NCBI GenBank assembly: GCA_039090855.1
Contig: CM077011.1
Location: 24,147,001-24,211,000, forward strand
From: Macrothele yani
Taxonomy: Eukaryota; Arthropoda; Arachnida; Araneae; Macrothelidae
Length of the DNA: 64,000 nucleotides
Direction of reading: 5' to 3'
Within the stretch, counting starts at the first letter, position 1, and the number at the start of each line of letters is the position of its first letter. The translations under genes were made by a program, and so were the position numbers. Shown one piece after another: positions 41,935 to 53,338 of this stretch. Under the pieces are notes generated by a model that was not told the origin of the DNA, did no database searches, and was given only the letters and a program-made list of their open reading frames with translations.

Positions 41935-43139
41935 CACTGAAGAGCAATTTAATTAGAGACAGCTGGCGTTATGCAAATGTGGCGCTGTGGGCGGCCCTGT
42001 AAACGGAAACGACATGACGTATGCAGAGATCCGACAATATAAGGTGTGATGCAACGGGAATCAGTAAGAGTCGGACGCAGTATGGGTAACACGAAGGATC
42101 TAATCGCATTTTATCGTGGGAAAATTGTCGGGACCCGACGAATAGGTCACTCCATCGCGGACGTCGTGCAGGCACAGGGACTTTCACGAGCCACTGTGTC
42201 ACGGGTGCATCGTGAGTATATCGAATCCGGTAAAACCATCCATGCAAGGGCCAACTGCCGTGGACAACAGCGTGTGGATGAGCTGGGTCATCATCGGCTA
42301 GCTTGCATTGTAACAGCGAATAGACCGGCCACAGTGCGAGAAATCACTCGGCAATTTAACGCTGGTCCACAAAAACGTGTAAGCAGACACACCATCCAGA
42401 ACCATCTCCTCGCTATGGGGTTGGGAAGCCATCATCCCACGAGGGTACCGCTGCTGACCGCACATCACAGGGTGCAAAGATTAGCATGGGCGCGGTAACA
42501 TCGCCACTGGACTCTAGACATGTAGAAAAATGCTGCCTGGACTGATAAGTCGAAATTCACGTTGGTACATGCGGATGGCAGGATACCAGAACGGCGCAAA
42601 CCACATGAAGCGATGGATCATACTTGCCAGCAGGGTACTCTTCAAGCTGGTGGGGTTGGCATTCTGGGGACTGTTTACGCGGACTGAAATGGGATCCCTG
42701 GTACGTGTGACATCGTCCATCGCAGGTCAACGTTACCGGGATATACTGGACGACCATTTGCTCCCGTTTGTGCGTCTTCAACCTCCCACTGGGGACCTTA
42801 TCCTGCAACAAGACAATGCAGCTCCCGAATTGTATCCGAATGGTTGGATGAACACTCCACCGACGTGACCTCGTTTCCTTGGCCAGCTAGGTCACCTGAC
42901 CTGAATCCCATCGAGCACATCTGAGATCCTATTGAGAGAGATGTTCGAGTCTCTGACCTTCCTCCATCAAATCTTCGTGAACTGTGGGAGCTTGTTCAGG
43001 GGTCGTGGATCGGTATGGCTTCCCAACGCTTCCGGTGTCTTGTCGAGTCCATGCCGAGACGAATCGCCGCCGTCATCAGGACGAATGGTGGTGCTACATG
43101 TTACTAGACAGGTATCTCTAATTCAATTGCTCTTCAGGA
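41935..43139 (+). mobile_element. Tc1-like element, family B, full length
   Basis: Ends CACTGAAGAGCAATTTAATT and AATTCAATTGCTCTTCAG with TA at 41933-41934 and 43140-43141. 1205 bp. It sits inside the reverse transcriptase gene of the surrounding retrotransposon, so it is the youngest of that three-layer nest. Confidence 0.92.
42082..43107 (+). pseudogene. Tc1-like transposase, family B
   Basis: ATG at 42082 (MGNTKDLIAFYRGKIVGTR). Open to 42498 through both helix-turn-helix motifs (IADVVQAQGLSRATVSRVHR; REITRQFN; RVPLLTAHHR). Then stops, with the first catalytic site mutated (AWTD-stop-SKF) and the middle frameshifted. FPWPARSPDLNPIEHI near 42880-42920 carries the glutamate. The TAG at 43105-43107 ends a region of 342 codon lengths. 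The DNA-binding half is intact and could in principle still be made. Confidence 0.88.
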
Positions 43140-43141
43140 TA

Positions 43142-44600
43142 TATTAGATTAGGAACAATTACACTTTCATATACAGCCATGCGGGACTCTCTTGAGAGCC
43201 CATCAATCCTGTGAAAACCTCTCAGAGCAGCCATGGCATTCAATGAAGAATTCAATTGCCTAATAATTTCACCATCCAATTTGTTCTCTCTGTCAAACAT
43301 GCTTCCTAAATACACAAACTCACTCACCTGGTCAATCACTGTACCATTAAGAATTACATTATATCAAGTGCTACCAGTTCCTCTCTCAAAAACCATAACT
43401 TTGGGTTTTCCCTTATTTATACTCAGTTTGAATTTCACGCAAACTTCGTACATCCGGGACAACATACTCTGCAACTCACTTTTGATCTCTGCCCACAGGA
43501 CAGTGGGATCAACATAGAGCAATCTGCACACGCGGATATCACCACGACAAAAACCAGTATTAACCATTTTAGCATCATGCATGCACGCATCAATAAATAT
43601 ATTAAACAGCCATTTCACACAACCTTGTCGCATGCGTGCATCCATAAATATATTGAACAAGATTTACAGAACCTTCCCTGACTCCTGCACCAATACAGAA
43701 CGTTTCAGATAAAACACCTTTCCCTCGCACACAAGCTCTACTGCCAGCATACATGGCTTTTACAATATTAAGTAGATTCCCAGAAACACCGTATTCATTC
43801 AATACCTTCCCCAAAGGTGTCCTTTTTACTCGGCCGTAAGCTTTCTCCAGATCTATTAAGGCAGCAAAAACTTTCTTACCAACAGCCAGATACTTTACAG
43901 TCACCATGCGTAATGTAAAAATTTGTTTAGTGCAGTCTTTACCAGACATAAAACCCCTCTGAACATTCCACACTTTCTCTGATGTAAGACCCCGTACTTT
44001 TTCAATAACTACCTTAATAAACACTTTCCCCCGCACACTTTGAAGGCTAATACCACGATAGCTCTTGCAGTCAGTCTGACCACCTTTTCTCTTTTACAAG
44101 GGAAAAATGATAGCATCCTTCCAATCCCGAGGGAACATTCTTCCAATCCCGAACTCCCAGCGCAACTGGCAAATTTCAGTTAACCAGTCAATTACAGAGT
44201 CACCACCATATTTGAACATATCAGCAGTTATGCCATTACCTCCCCGAGGCTTACCATTCTGAAGAGATTTTAGAGCTTTACACACCTCTTCTCTTGAGAT
44301 CCCTAATGTGCTTCCATCTTTCACTGTGACATCATCTGCATCTGCCTCAGAATCAGCTTTGCTTTCCTGATAACTCACAGAAATATTCACCCCATCTTTC
44401 ACTTCCCTCATTGGACTCCCATATCATTTCCCCAGCCCTATTCTTCACACAACTTACAACTTGGTTTCCCCTGGTTTTCCTGAGTGTCATGTGCTTCCAG
44501 AAAGTCTCTCTATCTTTCCAAGAAGCCAATTCATGCCTTTTAATCTTCTCCTTCCTATCTTTTGCCTTATTCTGAAGAACCAGCTAAGCGGCTTTACGCT
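43142..44600 (-). pseudogene. Reverse transcriptase N-terminal and palm part
   Basis: Minus-strand order: ISREEVCKALKSLQNGKPRG (44290-44240) and FPRDWKDAIIFPL near 44120, QRGFMSGKDCTKQIFTLRMV (43960-43900), VFAALIDLEKAYGRVKRTPL with palm motif A near 43840, VREGS in place of the usual VRQG near 43680, and SEFVYLGSMFDRENKLDGEI near 43320. Several frames and a missing active-site motif C. Its C-terminal end is at 41526-41932. Confidence 0.82.
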
Positions 44601-44856
44601 TCTTACAGCAATACTCTTCCACAAAAGCTCTACCATGCAACATCCCGAAATTGGCTTCCTTCTTTCTCTTTACTGCCATTTCAATCTCAATTCCACCAGG
44701 CACCACTTCTGTTGTTGCCTACTATTGTGGTGCACAGAGCTCTACAGCAGCACTGACAACACAGGTATTGAAACCTTCCCACTCCTTTCTACATCCCTCT
44801 CACAAGACTTCAGCTCTTTCAGTCGTTCTCTGTGAACGTCAGAATAACGCTGATCA

Positions 44857-45505
44857 TCACATGGGCTCGTGAACACGTTAATTGGACCCTGGTGGACTGG
44901 AAACATGTGACGTGGTACGATGAGTCACGCTACCAGCTGTTACAACCTGATGGTAGGGTTCGGGTGGGGTGCAGATCCCGTCAGGCCATGGAACCAAGCT
45001 GTCAAAAAGGACTGTGCAAGCTGGTGGTGGCTTCATACATATGTGGGGTGTCTTTACGCGGCACGGCCTGGGTCCTCTGGTCCTCGTGAACACGTCATTA
45101 ACCCGTAATCACTTTGCTGCTCTGCTGGGTGACCATTTGCAGCCTTTCATGGACTTCATGTACACCAACAAGGATGGGATTTCCTAGGTAGACAGTGTTC
45201 CATGGCATCGGGTCCAAGTTCTCCAAAATTGGTTCGAGGAGCATTCTGGGCAGTTCTGACGGATGGTGTGGCCACCACGTTCGCCCGACCGTAGCCCAAT
45301 AGATACTTGTGGGAAGTGCTGGAAAGGTCGATTCGTACTCAAGATCCTGCACATACAAAAACTCCCAGGGAACTGTGAGTGGCTGTTAAGACGGCATGGC
45401 TCAAGATCTCTTCAGAAGTCTTCCGGCCTCGTGTGGAATCGATGCCATGCGGAGCTGCTGCACTTCGCCGGGCTACAGGATGTCCTACATGATACTAGGA
45501 ACGCG
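44857..45505 (+). pseudogene. Tc1-like transposase, family G, C-terminal half
   Basis: ITWAREHVNWTLVDWKHVTW leads to YDESRYQLLQPDGRVRVG near 44917-44970 (first catalytic aspartate), then FTRHGLGPLVLVN near 45052-45090 and LLGDHLQPFMDFMY. The second and third catalytic regions near 45190-45310 are in broken frames. The protein end is disturbed by TRIM copy f. Confidence 0.8.
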
Positions 45506-46093
45506 TATAACGAAGAAAATTTCTCCGTCATTTTTGTCCATGCCGGGCATCGAACCCAGGTTCCCTCATTCCGGAATAAGTTGCTTTCCCAAATGAGCTA
45601 CGCGCACGTATGCTCTCGCTGCTGTCTGCCTTTATCTCATGTGCGTCCTGCGCTGCAGGCACGTCACATCTCCCCCTCCTCCGGAAAGAGAGCCGGGGGC
45701 ATGGCCCACGGTCAGCCGCCATGTGTCGCTGTAGGCAGTCATCCGCTGAAGAACGTACATTGAAGAAATCCCAGTCAATTTGGTGAGTGGAACGTAACAT
45801 CACACACATTTATTTTCCGAAGCGCTGAAGAAGGGATTTTCTTATTTTTCCTGTCTCGTGGTGTGGAAAGAACATCACACCATTGAAAGAACTGTAACGG
45901 CCAGGTCATTCTTGAAGTTCGGGCGCCAATATAACGAAGTAAAATTTCTCCGTCATTTTTGTCCACGCCGGGCATCGAACTCACGTCCCCTCACTCCGGA
46001 TTAAGTCAGTCTCCCAACTGAGCTACGCTGACTCATGCTTTCGCTTCTATCTGCCTCTATCTCACGTGCGCCCTGCGGTGCAGTCACGTCACA
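45506..46093 (-). mobile_element. TRIM with tRNA-like LTRs (copy f)
   Basis: 588 bp. LTRs 45506-45668 and 45930-46093; primer-binding site 45917-45928 intact; C-rich tract at 45669-45679 matches the purine tract on the element strand. The LTRs differ from each other at many positions, so it is older. No clear target duplication. Inserted near the 3' end of the family G Tc1 element. Confidence 0.87.
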
Positions 46094-46124
46094 CATATTC
46101 CATGACTTTTGGCACTTCAGCGTA

Positions 46125-47657
46125 TTTATGTTTAGGGAGTGGACTCCTTAGGTTTGTCTTATCAGCTGAGGAAGAAGATATATTTATTTCCTTTTGAATT
46201 CAAAGCCCACTTGCCGACAAGGTTAGCGCCCACGTATTAAGAGAAACTCGCAAAGGAAGCTTTAAGAAAGGTGTTTTCTTTGCTTTATATGTTTTAATTA
46301 CTCAGGGCAATATACCTGAACGGCTCGGTTAAACTAATTTCTGTTTATTCGATATAGTTCAACGGTAAAGCAAAAGTAAAAATTCCAGGAGAAATGAAAA
46401 AAATAAAAACCCAGCTCTGGTCTTTTGAAAAGTAATCACACGCATCGAAGATTTCATAGAAAATACCATCTCTCGTTCCACTGAACTTTTCTAATACGTG
46501 CAGAAGAAAAGAATTTGAAACCCTAGCTAAATGCGATAAAGATTAAATGATCTTTCTAGGAACTTGTTTATCCTTTTCTGAACTAAAAACAGAGTGAATC
46601 TGGTAAATTAGATACTTAGCTAAAGCTGTTTTCTTTTTGCCGTTTCGAAGCTTACGTAGCCAAAAGCTTTATTTAGTTTTATAAAACTACTAATTTGAAA
46701 AGTTACAACAAATTCTGTGTCTTCACAGTGACCAATTTTTATCAATTTACGTGAAAACGGAAAAGGTGTTTCACATTTGAAAAGGAATTTGCAGACAAGT
46801 GAAGAAGGTATAACGTTTATATAAATACTTAGCACACAACGTGTTTATTTATGTTTAGTTCGCAAGGATTATTTTCTACTTGCACAGGAATCATCTACAA
46901 AAGCTTCAAGACTCGAGCAAAATAAAAAAAACTGCTTTAATAATTAGTCCACTCCCTACACATAAGACCCGTAGAAATTTATTGCTTGACAAATTTTGTA
47001 ACTGAATCCTGTTAGGGCATGCCAAAGTGAATAAAGAAATACTGGGTAGATTTTTGAAATATAGTTAAATTTTTTTTGACGCCGCAATATTGGATCTTAC
47101 CATTGAAGAATGTTTAAAGTGTCGGATTTACTTTTTTTATCTACTTATTATTTAAATGTAAGTGTGACGAATACTCTAATTTGAATTTCCTTTTTATGTA
47201 GTTTCTTTCTCTATGTAAATTTGTGTTCGTTCTCCTTACCATTTTTCAAACTTAACGTGCTATCTTCTCTCTCGCAAGAGTAGGGTTAACAGCACCCTAA
47301 AGGTCAGAGCGAATGACGTGTACTTCTGAGATAAGCACTGAACGATATGTATAATGTTTTGAGAAGCAGCAGTGTGTAGAGACTGGTGGTGGAAATTCGT
47401 TATAATTGTGGACGCGATATTGTTTAATTTTCGTTTGAGTTATTTGAAGGCTGCGTGTTCTACTTTAATCCAGGGTTGTGTTTCTTAGTCAATAATGTTG
47501 ATATTAACTCACGTTCGCCACCTTGTTTAAGGGCTAAGGGATATTTAGCTGAATAAAGACTAACTGTAAGTAACCTTTTCTAAATTTATTTGAGTAACTC
47601 CTGATTCGTTTAAGAGTGAAGTTATCAAGAACTGATTTGTGTAGTGTTCCGATGAGC
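46125..47657. other. AT-rich intergenic stretch
   Basis: About 1.5 kb between two Tc1 elements. No coding frame of interest, RNA gene or repeat boundary recognised. Confidence 0.55.
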
Positions 47658-47659
47658 TA

Positions 47660-49052
47660 CTATACTGCGCAAATTAATTGGGACAAAGTAAAATATCACT
47701 TTTTTCCAAAACTATGCCTTTATATCATTCTATGCCTTGATATACACAGATAAATACCTGTATTAGTATGAAGTAGGTCCTCCTTTAGCAGAAATGACCT
47801 CTTGAATTCGTTTTAGCATTGACTCCACTAATTAAGTGCACATATTTTTGACTTCATAATCGTGGAACCACACTTTTATAGCATTCGTTATCATGCGTTC
47901 TTTGGTTGTACAGTCCATTTTACCTAAACGTCTCTTCAAAATATTCCACAAGTTTTCTATGGGATTTAAGACTGGTGAAATTCCAGGCCAATCAAGCAAA
48001 TGAATTTGATTTTCCAGCATGAAATTCTTGACCAATTTCGAATTGTGACATCGGGCCAAGTCATGTTAAAATGTCCCGTCAAAAGTTTGCAAGAATGGAA
48101 AAATCCTACGTTCTAATATTTCTACGAACTTGGCTAAATTCATCATACCTTAAACAGGAACTAAGCTTCCAGTGCCATTTGATGTGAAAAGACCCCAAAA
48201 CATCTGTTTCAGAGGGTGTTTTACAGTTTGCTTGACATGCTCAAGTCTTAAGGGTTCACAGATGCTTCGTCTAACGACATTTGCTTGGTAACCCTGCACA
48301 AATAAATGAGTTTCATCTCTGAAAATTAAATTTTTCCAGTCGTCGGCAGTCCATGATTTATATTTTTTGGCCCATGCTAAACGTTTTATCTTCATTTTCG
48401 CTTTCAAATATAGTTTTTTCGTTGGTCTTCTTGCCTTCCGGCCAACTTCCAGAAGCCTACGGCGTACAGTTGAATCACTAACATCACAACCACTAGCCAA
48501 TAAATCTCTCTGAAGGTCGGTGCTTGTTTTTCTTGGATTCGTTTTACTATTTCTGATTAGATATTTATCGGTTCGTGGAGTTGTTTTTCGTTTTCTTCCA
48601 CATTTACCTCTTTTTTTTGGAGACGATGATCCAGATGCATTGTATCGCGATCCAGATGCATTGTATCGCGTAAGCAGTCTTGATACACTTGATTTGCCTA
48701 CACCAACTGCAGAAGCAATATCTCTCACTGTCATAGAAGTGTGATCCTTCAGAGCAATTATTTTGTCACGTTTCCTTGGGGAAATATCCATTTTTCAATA
48801 CACGAAAGCAACACGTACTCACAGAGAGCAAAAACTAGCATCCACCTGTCACACACGAAAGCTCACAACTGAAGCTGAAGTGCCTATTTCTTGTTTAAAA
48901 CTGGTCAAACTACATTCTTACTATCAAGTTCTAATAGTCACACCACCTCACAGCTGATAAAACCGGTTTACGTGGGTTTCCGACATCAACTGGCGATCAC
49001 ATTACAATTCTGAAAATAAAATAGCTTAACCCGATTAATTTGCACGGTATAG
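47660..49052 (-). mobile_element. Tc1-like element, family H
   Basis: Ends CTATACTGCGCAAATTAATT and AATTTGCACGGTATAG with TA at 47658-47659 and 49053-49054. 1393 bp. Confidence 0.9.
47832..48791 (-). pseudogene. Tc1-like transposase, family H, in-frame stops only
   Basis: A single frame of 320 codons from the ATG at 48789-48791 (MDISPRKRDKIIALKDHTSM) to 47832, with a stop at 48150-48152 and another near 48065. Helix-turn-helix with VRDIASAVGVGKSSVSRLL; first catalytic aspartate in FRDETHLFVQG; glutamate in LNPIENLWNILK. The second aspartate site is damaged (LARCHNSKLVKNF). A 21-bp unit is duplicated in the linker (48628-48648, 48649-48669), repeating SRYNASG. Confidence 0.88.
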
Positions 49053-49150
49053 TATATATTCCACGAGCATTACATAAGTTAAATCTGATCACACTAGCGG
49101 ATTCCTGATAAAAATTTCCTTTAAATTGGTGGTATTTCTGTTGTTATTGA

Positions 49151-49782
49151 ACTTAAGATAATATAGCTATACTAGTAATTAGAACTTATTGGCATATAAT
49201 AAAAATTAAAGTTTCCAAGCTTTTGCACATCAACCAGATGACTTTTTCAAGGAAGATATACAGCAAACTGCAAACTGAATAATAGAACGCTTCAACAATT
49301 TGAACGCGGTGACTTGACTTCACGATAAACTGAGAGATGCAAATGTAATTATTCATTGAAAGACACGAGGCATCATGTTCCTTTAGCACACGCAATCCTG
49401 GGACGAAAATAAAAGGCATTCACTACTTGAAGAATTGGTTCCAAATCCATGTCTGTAATGATAGCGTCTTGCTAGAGTTACCACGCATTTCGAACCAATT
49501 CTTCAAGTAGTGAATGCCGTATATTTTCCTCCCAGGATTCCACGTGCCAAAGCGAACATGATGCCGCGCGTCTTTAAATGAATAATTACATTTGCATCTC
49601 TCCGTTTATGGCCGAGTCGAGTTGCCGCGATCTAATTGTTGAAGCGTTCTGTTATGCAGTTTGCAATTTGCTGTCTACATTCCTTGGAAAAGACATCTGG
49701 TTAATGTGAGAGAGCTTGGAAACTTTGATCTCTATATACGCCAATAAATTCGGTTTACTAGTATAGTTATCCTATCTTAAGT
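49151..49782. repeat. 632-bp foldback, 291-bp inverted arms
   Basis: Left arm 49151-49441 (from ACTTAAGATAATATAGCTAT) pairs along its length with the right arm 49492-49782, leaving a 50-base loop. Pairing is imperfect but continuous; the inner 21 bases next to the loop are exact. No ORF. Could be a foldback-type DNA element or a long hairpin RNA source. Confidence 0.82.
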
Positions 49783-49860
49783 ATATTTGGTGTAAAGTTC
49801 CATGAGTTATCATTGATATACTTTTCAATTCCTGCATTAGTTTCGGTGTAGACCATTTTT

Positions 49861-50551
49861 TACGCTTTCCAACCGTAGCGCATATGCTCCAGCTTTGTCT
49901 GTCTGTCTGTCCGCATGATAGCTCGCGTAAAAATGAATGGTTTGATTTCGATGAAATTTTAATATGTGGTAGGGTACCACCTCAGAACGAACTCTATTGA
50001 AAATGGGTTAAATGGGGTCAAAAGTCAGCACATAGGAACGGGATCCATTCCATTGCCCTTATGCGTCCTAACTTGCGTGAAAATGGTTCGATTTTGATGA
50101 AATTTTAGCACGTGGTAAGGGACAACTTGGAGACGAACCTTATTGAAAATGGGCGAAATGGGGCAAAGTTTAGGACATAGGAGTGGGGTCCATTCCATTG
50201 CCTTTATGCGTCATAACTTACCTAAAAATGCTTCGATTGTGACAAAACGTTATCATGTTGTTTCGGAGATGCACTGAACCAATTCTGTTAAATATCATCG
50301 AAATGGAGTCACCAGCCAGGGCACAGGAGTGAGTTTGTTCCAAATCCATTATCCTCAAAATTGACTATAAATGCGTCTGTTGTGGCAACATTTTAGTACA
50401 TTGTTCAGGAGTTATACTGAACCAATTCTGTTGAAAAACATCGAAATGGGTTCAAAGGTCGAGACACAGGAGCAAAATATTTTCCACAGCTATTATCCTC
50501 AGAACTTGAGTAATAATTTGAATAATGATTTCTGGTATGTTGGAAAGCGTA
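49861..50551. mobile_element. Short non-autonomous element with inverted ends, copy 2
   Basis: Same 13-bp inverted ends as 2236-2638 (TACGCTTTCCAAC at 49861-49873, its complement at 50539-50551). 691 bp because it holds more of the internal units of about 130 bp, each with a TCGAT(N)ATGAAATTTT-like start and CCATTCCATTGCC. Unit number therefore differs between copies. Confidence 0.6.
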
Positions 50552-50848
50552 TAATAATCAATTCATTGCACGATTTTACTAACTTGTTAATTTTTTTCCC
50601 GGTTCCGTGCAATGCCATATATGATATGAATTCAATTGAAGTTGGTTTCTTAATGGTAGCACAGTTTCTTAAGTTTGTATGTGGCTTTTGCACACAAGGC
50701 CAAAAACAATAGCAAACAAGAAATTTATTTGTCCATTCAAAACAGTTGATTGTTGTAGGGTAGGAAAAATGGCGTATCACGATGACCTATGGTCTATTTT
50801 ACATTTTAAATGATTCATCCATCATTTTAAATGCTATACTGAACTAAC

Positions 50849-51840
50849 GTTTCAGTATAGATCAATACTTAAGAGTTTAAGCGATCAGTACAAAGGTAAT
50901 AAAAGGAAAGTAGCTCAGTTTAAGCCTCAGTCTTGTTCGAACACTTGCTTTTTGTAATCACTTCTCTGAAGACAACTTCACAGTTGTTGGTGCTATGGAC
51001 AACTTTGATCACGATTAGGTTGCATTTTATTGCTTTCAAGGAACTTCAAGGACGTTTCAGTGTAGATACAAACTTTAGTGTTTAAGCGATCAGTACAAAG
51101 GTAATAAAAGGAATTTAGCTCAGTTTACGCCTCAGTCTGGTTTGAACACTTGCTTTTCCTAGTCACTTCTCTGAAGAGAGCTTCACACTTGGTGCTATGG
51201 ACGACTTTGATCACGATTAGGTTGCACTTTATTGCTTTCAAGGAACTTCAAGGACGTTTCAGTGTAGATACAAACTTTAGTGTTTAAGCGATCAGTACAA
51301 AGGTAATAAAAGGAATTTAGCTCAGTTTACGCCTCAGTCTGGTTTGAACACTTGCTTTTCCTAGTCACTTCTCTGAAGAGAGCTTCACACTTGGTGCTAT
51401 GGACGACTTTGATCACGATTAGGTTGCACTTTATTGCTTTCAAGGAACTTCAAGGACATTTCAGTGTAGATACAAACTTTAGTGTTTAAGCGATCAGTAC
51501 AAAGGTAATAAAAGGAACTTAGTTCAGTTTATGCCCCAGTCTTGTTCGAACACTTGCTTTTCCTAATTACTTCTCTGAAGAGAGCTTCACAGTTGGTGCT
51601 ATGGACAACTTTGATCACGATTAGGTTGCACTTTATTGCTTTCAAGGAACTTCAAGGACATTTCAGTGTAGATACAAACTTTAGTGTTTAAGCGATCAGT
51701 ACAAAGGTAATAAAAGGAACTTAGTTCAGTTTATGCCCCAGTCTTGTTCGAACACTTGCTTTTCCTAATTACTTCTCTGAAGAGAGCTTCATAGTTGGTG
51801 CTATGGACAACTTTGATCACGAGGAGGCTGCACTTTATGG
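50849..51840 (+). repeat. Tandem array of five 202-bp units
   Basis: The marker TTTCAGTGTAGATACAAAC recurs at about 50853, 51058, 51260, 51462 and 51664, spacing 202-205 bp. Neighbouring units are nearly identical. Every unit ends in GGTGCTATGGACAACTTTGA followed by TCACGATTAG, so ATG is followed by a stop seven codons on, except the last unit, where the frame is open into 51803. Confidence 0.9.
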
Positions 51841-52118
51841 CCTTCAAGGAACTCATGAGAGTAATGGTTCTTTTCCAAAAAAATTGCAGAAACAAAAAAA
51901 TCGAAACGAAAAGTATCAGCTTCTCTCAAAACAAAAGTTTGCAGATAATCTGTTCTGGCATGCCAACATTTGAGAGCCTTTCCCAGAAAAGCTTAGCCAA
52001 TCACAATCCAGAAAACTTTGAAACAACAAAGGAAACATTCGACGCTATTCGGAAGGAGGAGATGGCCATTAGTTTAATTCAAGCATACAGTGGTTTGGTG
52101 GACCCAAGAACTGAATAG
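51803..52118 (+). other. Unrecognised short ORF downstream of the 202-bp array
   Basis: The ATG at 51803 begins MDNFDHEEAALYGLQG and continues about 58 codons (SFPKKLQKQKNRNEKYQLLS); an overlapping frame from 51795 runs to the stop at 52116-52118. No family recognised. Because the start codon and upstream sequence are exactly what is repeated in the array, the array looks like duplicated 5' ends of this unit. Confidence 0.4.
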
Positions 52119-52842
52119 AGACGATAAAAGATATGGACTAAAGATGAACATAGAAAAATAAAAAACAATGGTATTTGGCGCAAAAGAGATCAGCAAAGAG
52201 ATCATTCTGGAAAGCAAAGAACTTAAAAATGTGGAAAAATTCCCTTATCAAAGAAGCTTTATAAAACTGACTTAAACAGCAAAAAAGAAATTTAAATTAG
52301 AATTGCAAAAGCTATAACACTGTTAAAAGCCATGGGTAAAATTTGGAAGAGCAAAGCTATTAGCCTCAAAACTAAGTTAAGCATTCTCGGGACATGCGTC
52401 TTCAGCAGCATGCTATATGATGCGAGACTTGAACATTGACAGAGGTATCAGAGAGAAGGATACTTGCTTTTGAAAGAAAGTGCTATCGTAAAATCTTACA
52501 AATCGAATGGATCCAGAGGAAAAGAAAAGAAGAATACAACTAAAGATACCCTGTTAGAGAAAATCATACAGAGAAAATTAAGACACTTATGGGCACATCT
52601 GCGGGATGAAATATGACAGAAAGATAGAGACATTGGTGTTTGGCTTAATGAACGGAAGAAATGCAAGAGGACGCCGTCACCGTGGGTGGGCTGACGATAT
52701 TAAAGACTGGTGCGGTGGAACTCTTCAAGAACAGTCACGCTGTAATGAACAGACTTCGATGGGACAATATAGTTAAAATGGCAACAGGGACTTACGGGAA
52801 TTGTGCCCATGCGTGATAATCATGATGATGATACAGTAGTTT
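52119..52842 (+). pseudogene. RTE-like reverse transcriptase C-terminal fragment
   Basis: YGLKMNIEK near 52135, NVEKFPYL, IAKAITLLKAMGKIWKSKAI (52300-52365), LSILGTCVFSSMLYDARLEH, and IIQRKLRHLWAH near 52560 match the C-terminal region of RTE-related reverse transcriptases, ending near GIVPM and an ATGATGATGAT tail at about 52822. A different family from copies 1-3. Many stops. Confidence 0.75.
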
Positions 52843-53335
52843 AAACGAGAAGCGGTCTTTAACTTGGGGAGCGATGCAGGCAATCATCTCAAAGTCAGAT
52901 GTTCCACTCCAACAACTTGGATTCCTTCCAGTTTACCCTTATCCCGTTACTTCATAAAATGACAGTATCTCCTTAACAATGAAAAACTTCAATTGTCTCC
53001 AACACACGTCTTAAAACAAACAGCACTACCACTTGCCTGTACTGAAGGTGTTTACCATATTACTGCAGAAATTTGAATGTACATAGGTGAAATCCAAAAA
53101 TTGCACTTTTAATAGTTTCCTTCCATTTGATCAAGATACTTTTAACCTATATCGGAAAGTACCTTACAGGGAGTGGACTTGAAACTCTTCTCATTGAAAA
53201 TACACTGCTGGCCACCCACAATGCAATACCAAGAAGGACACGAGATAGCAAAGCCAGATTTACTGGACACATAACAACAGATACAAAGATGAAACGATTG
53301 AGCTTATAGGCCCGTGCGACTTGCGGAACTCTCAG
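52843..53335. other. Intergenic, nothing recognised
   Basis: About 490 bp. No recognisable features. Confidence 0.5.
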
Positions 53336-53338
53336 ACA

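Larger units (their letters stand above)
41354..44856 (-). mobile_element. Non-LTR retrotransposon inserted in a Tc1 element
   Basis: The flanking Tc1 sequence is duplicated: TCACCTGGGCTTGT at 41340-41353 and TCACATGGGCTCGT at 44857-44870 (12 of 14 identical). The element reads on the minus strand and ends at the left in an (ATGT)n tail. About 2.3 kb after removing the Tc1 copy at 41935-43139. Not the same family as the three RTE copies; clade not determined. Confidence 0.8.
40784..46122 (+). mobile_element. Tc1-like element, family G, split by two insertions
   Basis: Left end CAATGATGTGCCAAAAGACA with TA at 40782-40783; right end TGACTTTTGGCACTTCAGCG with TA at 46123-46124. Removing the retrotransposon 41354-44856 and the TRIM 45506-46093 leaves about 1.25 kb, the normal Tc1 length. 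Confidence 0.85.

Noticed and set aside
50849..51840. CRISPR array
   Set aside because: Units are 202 bp, contiguous and without spacers, in a eukaryotic genome.
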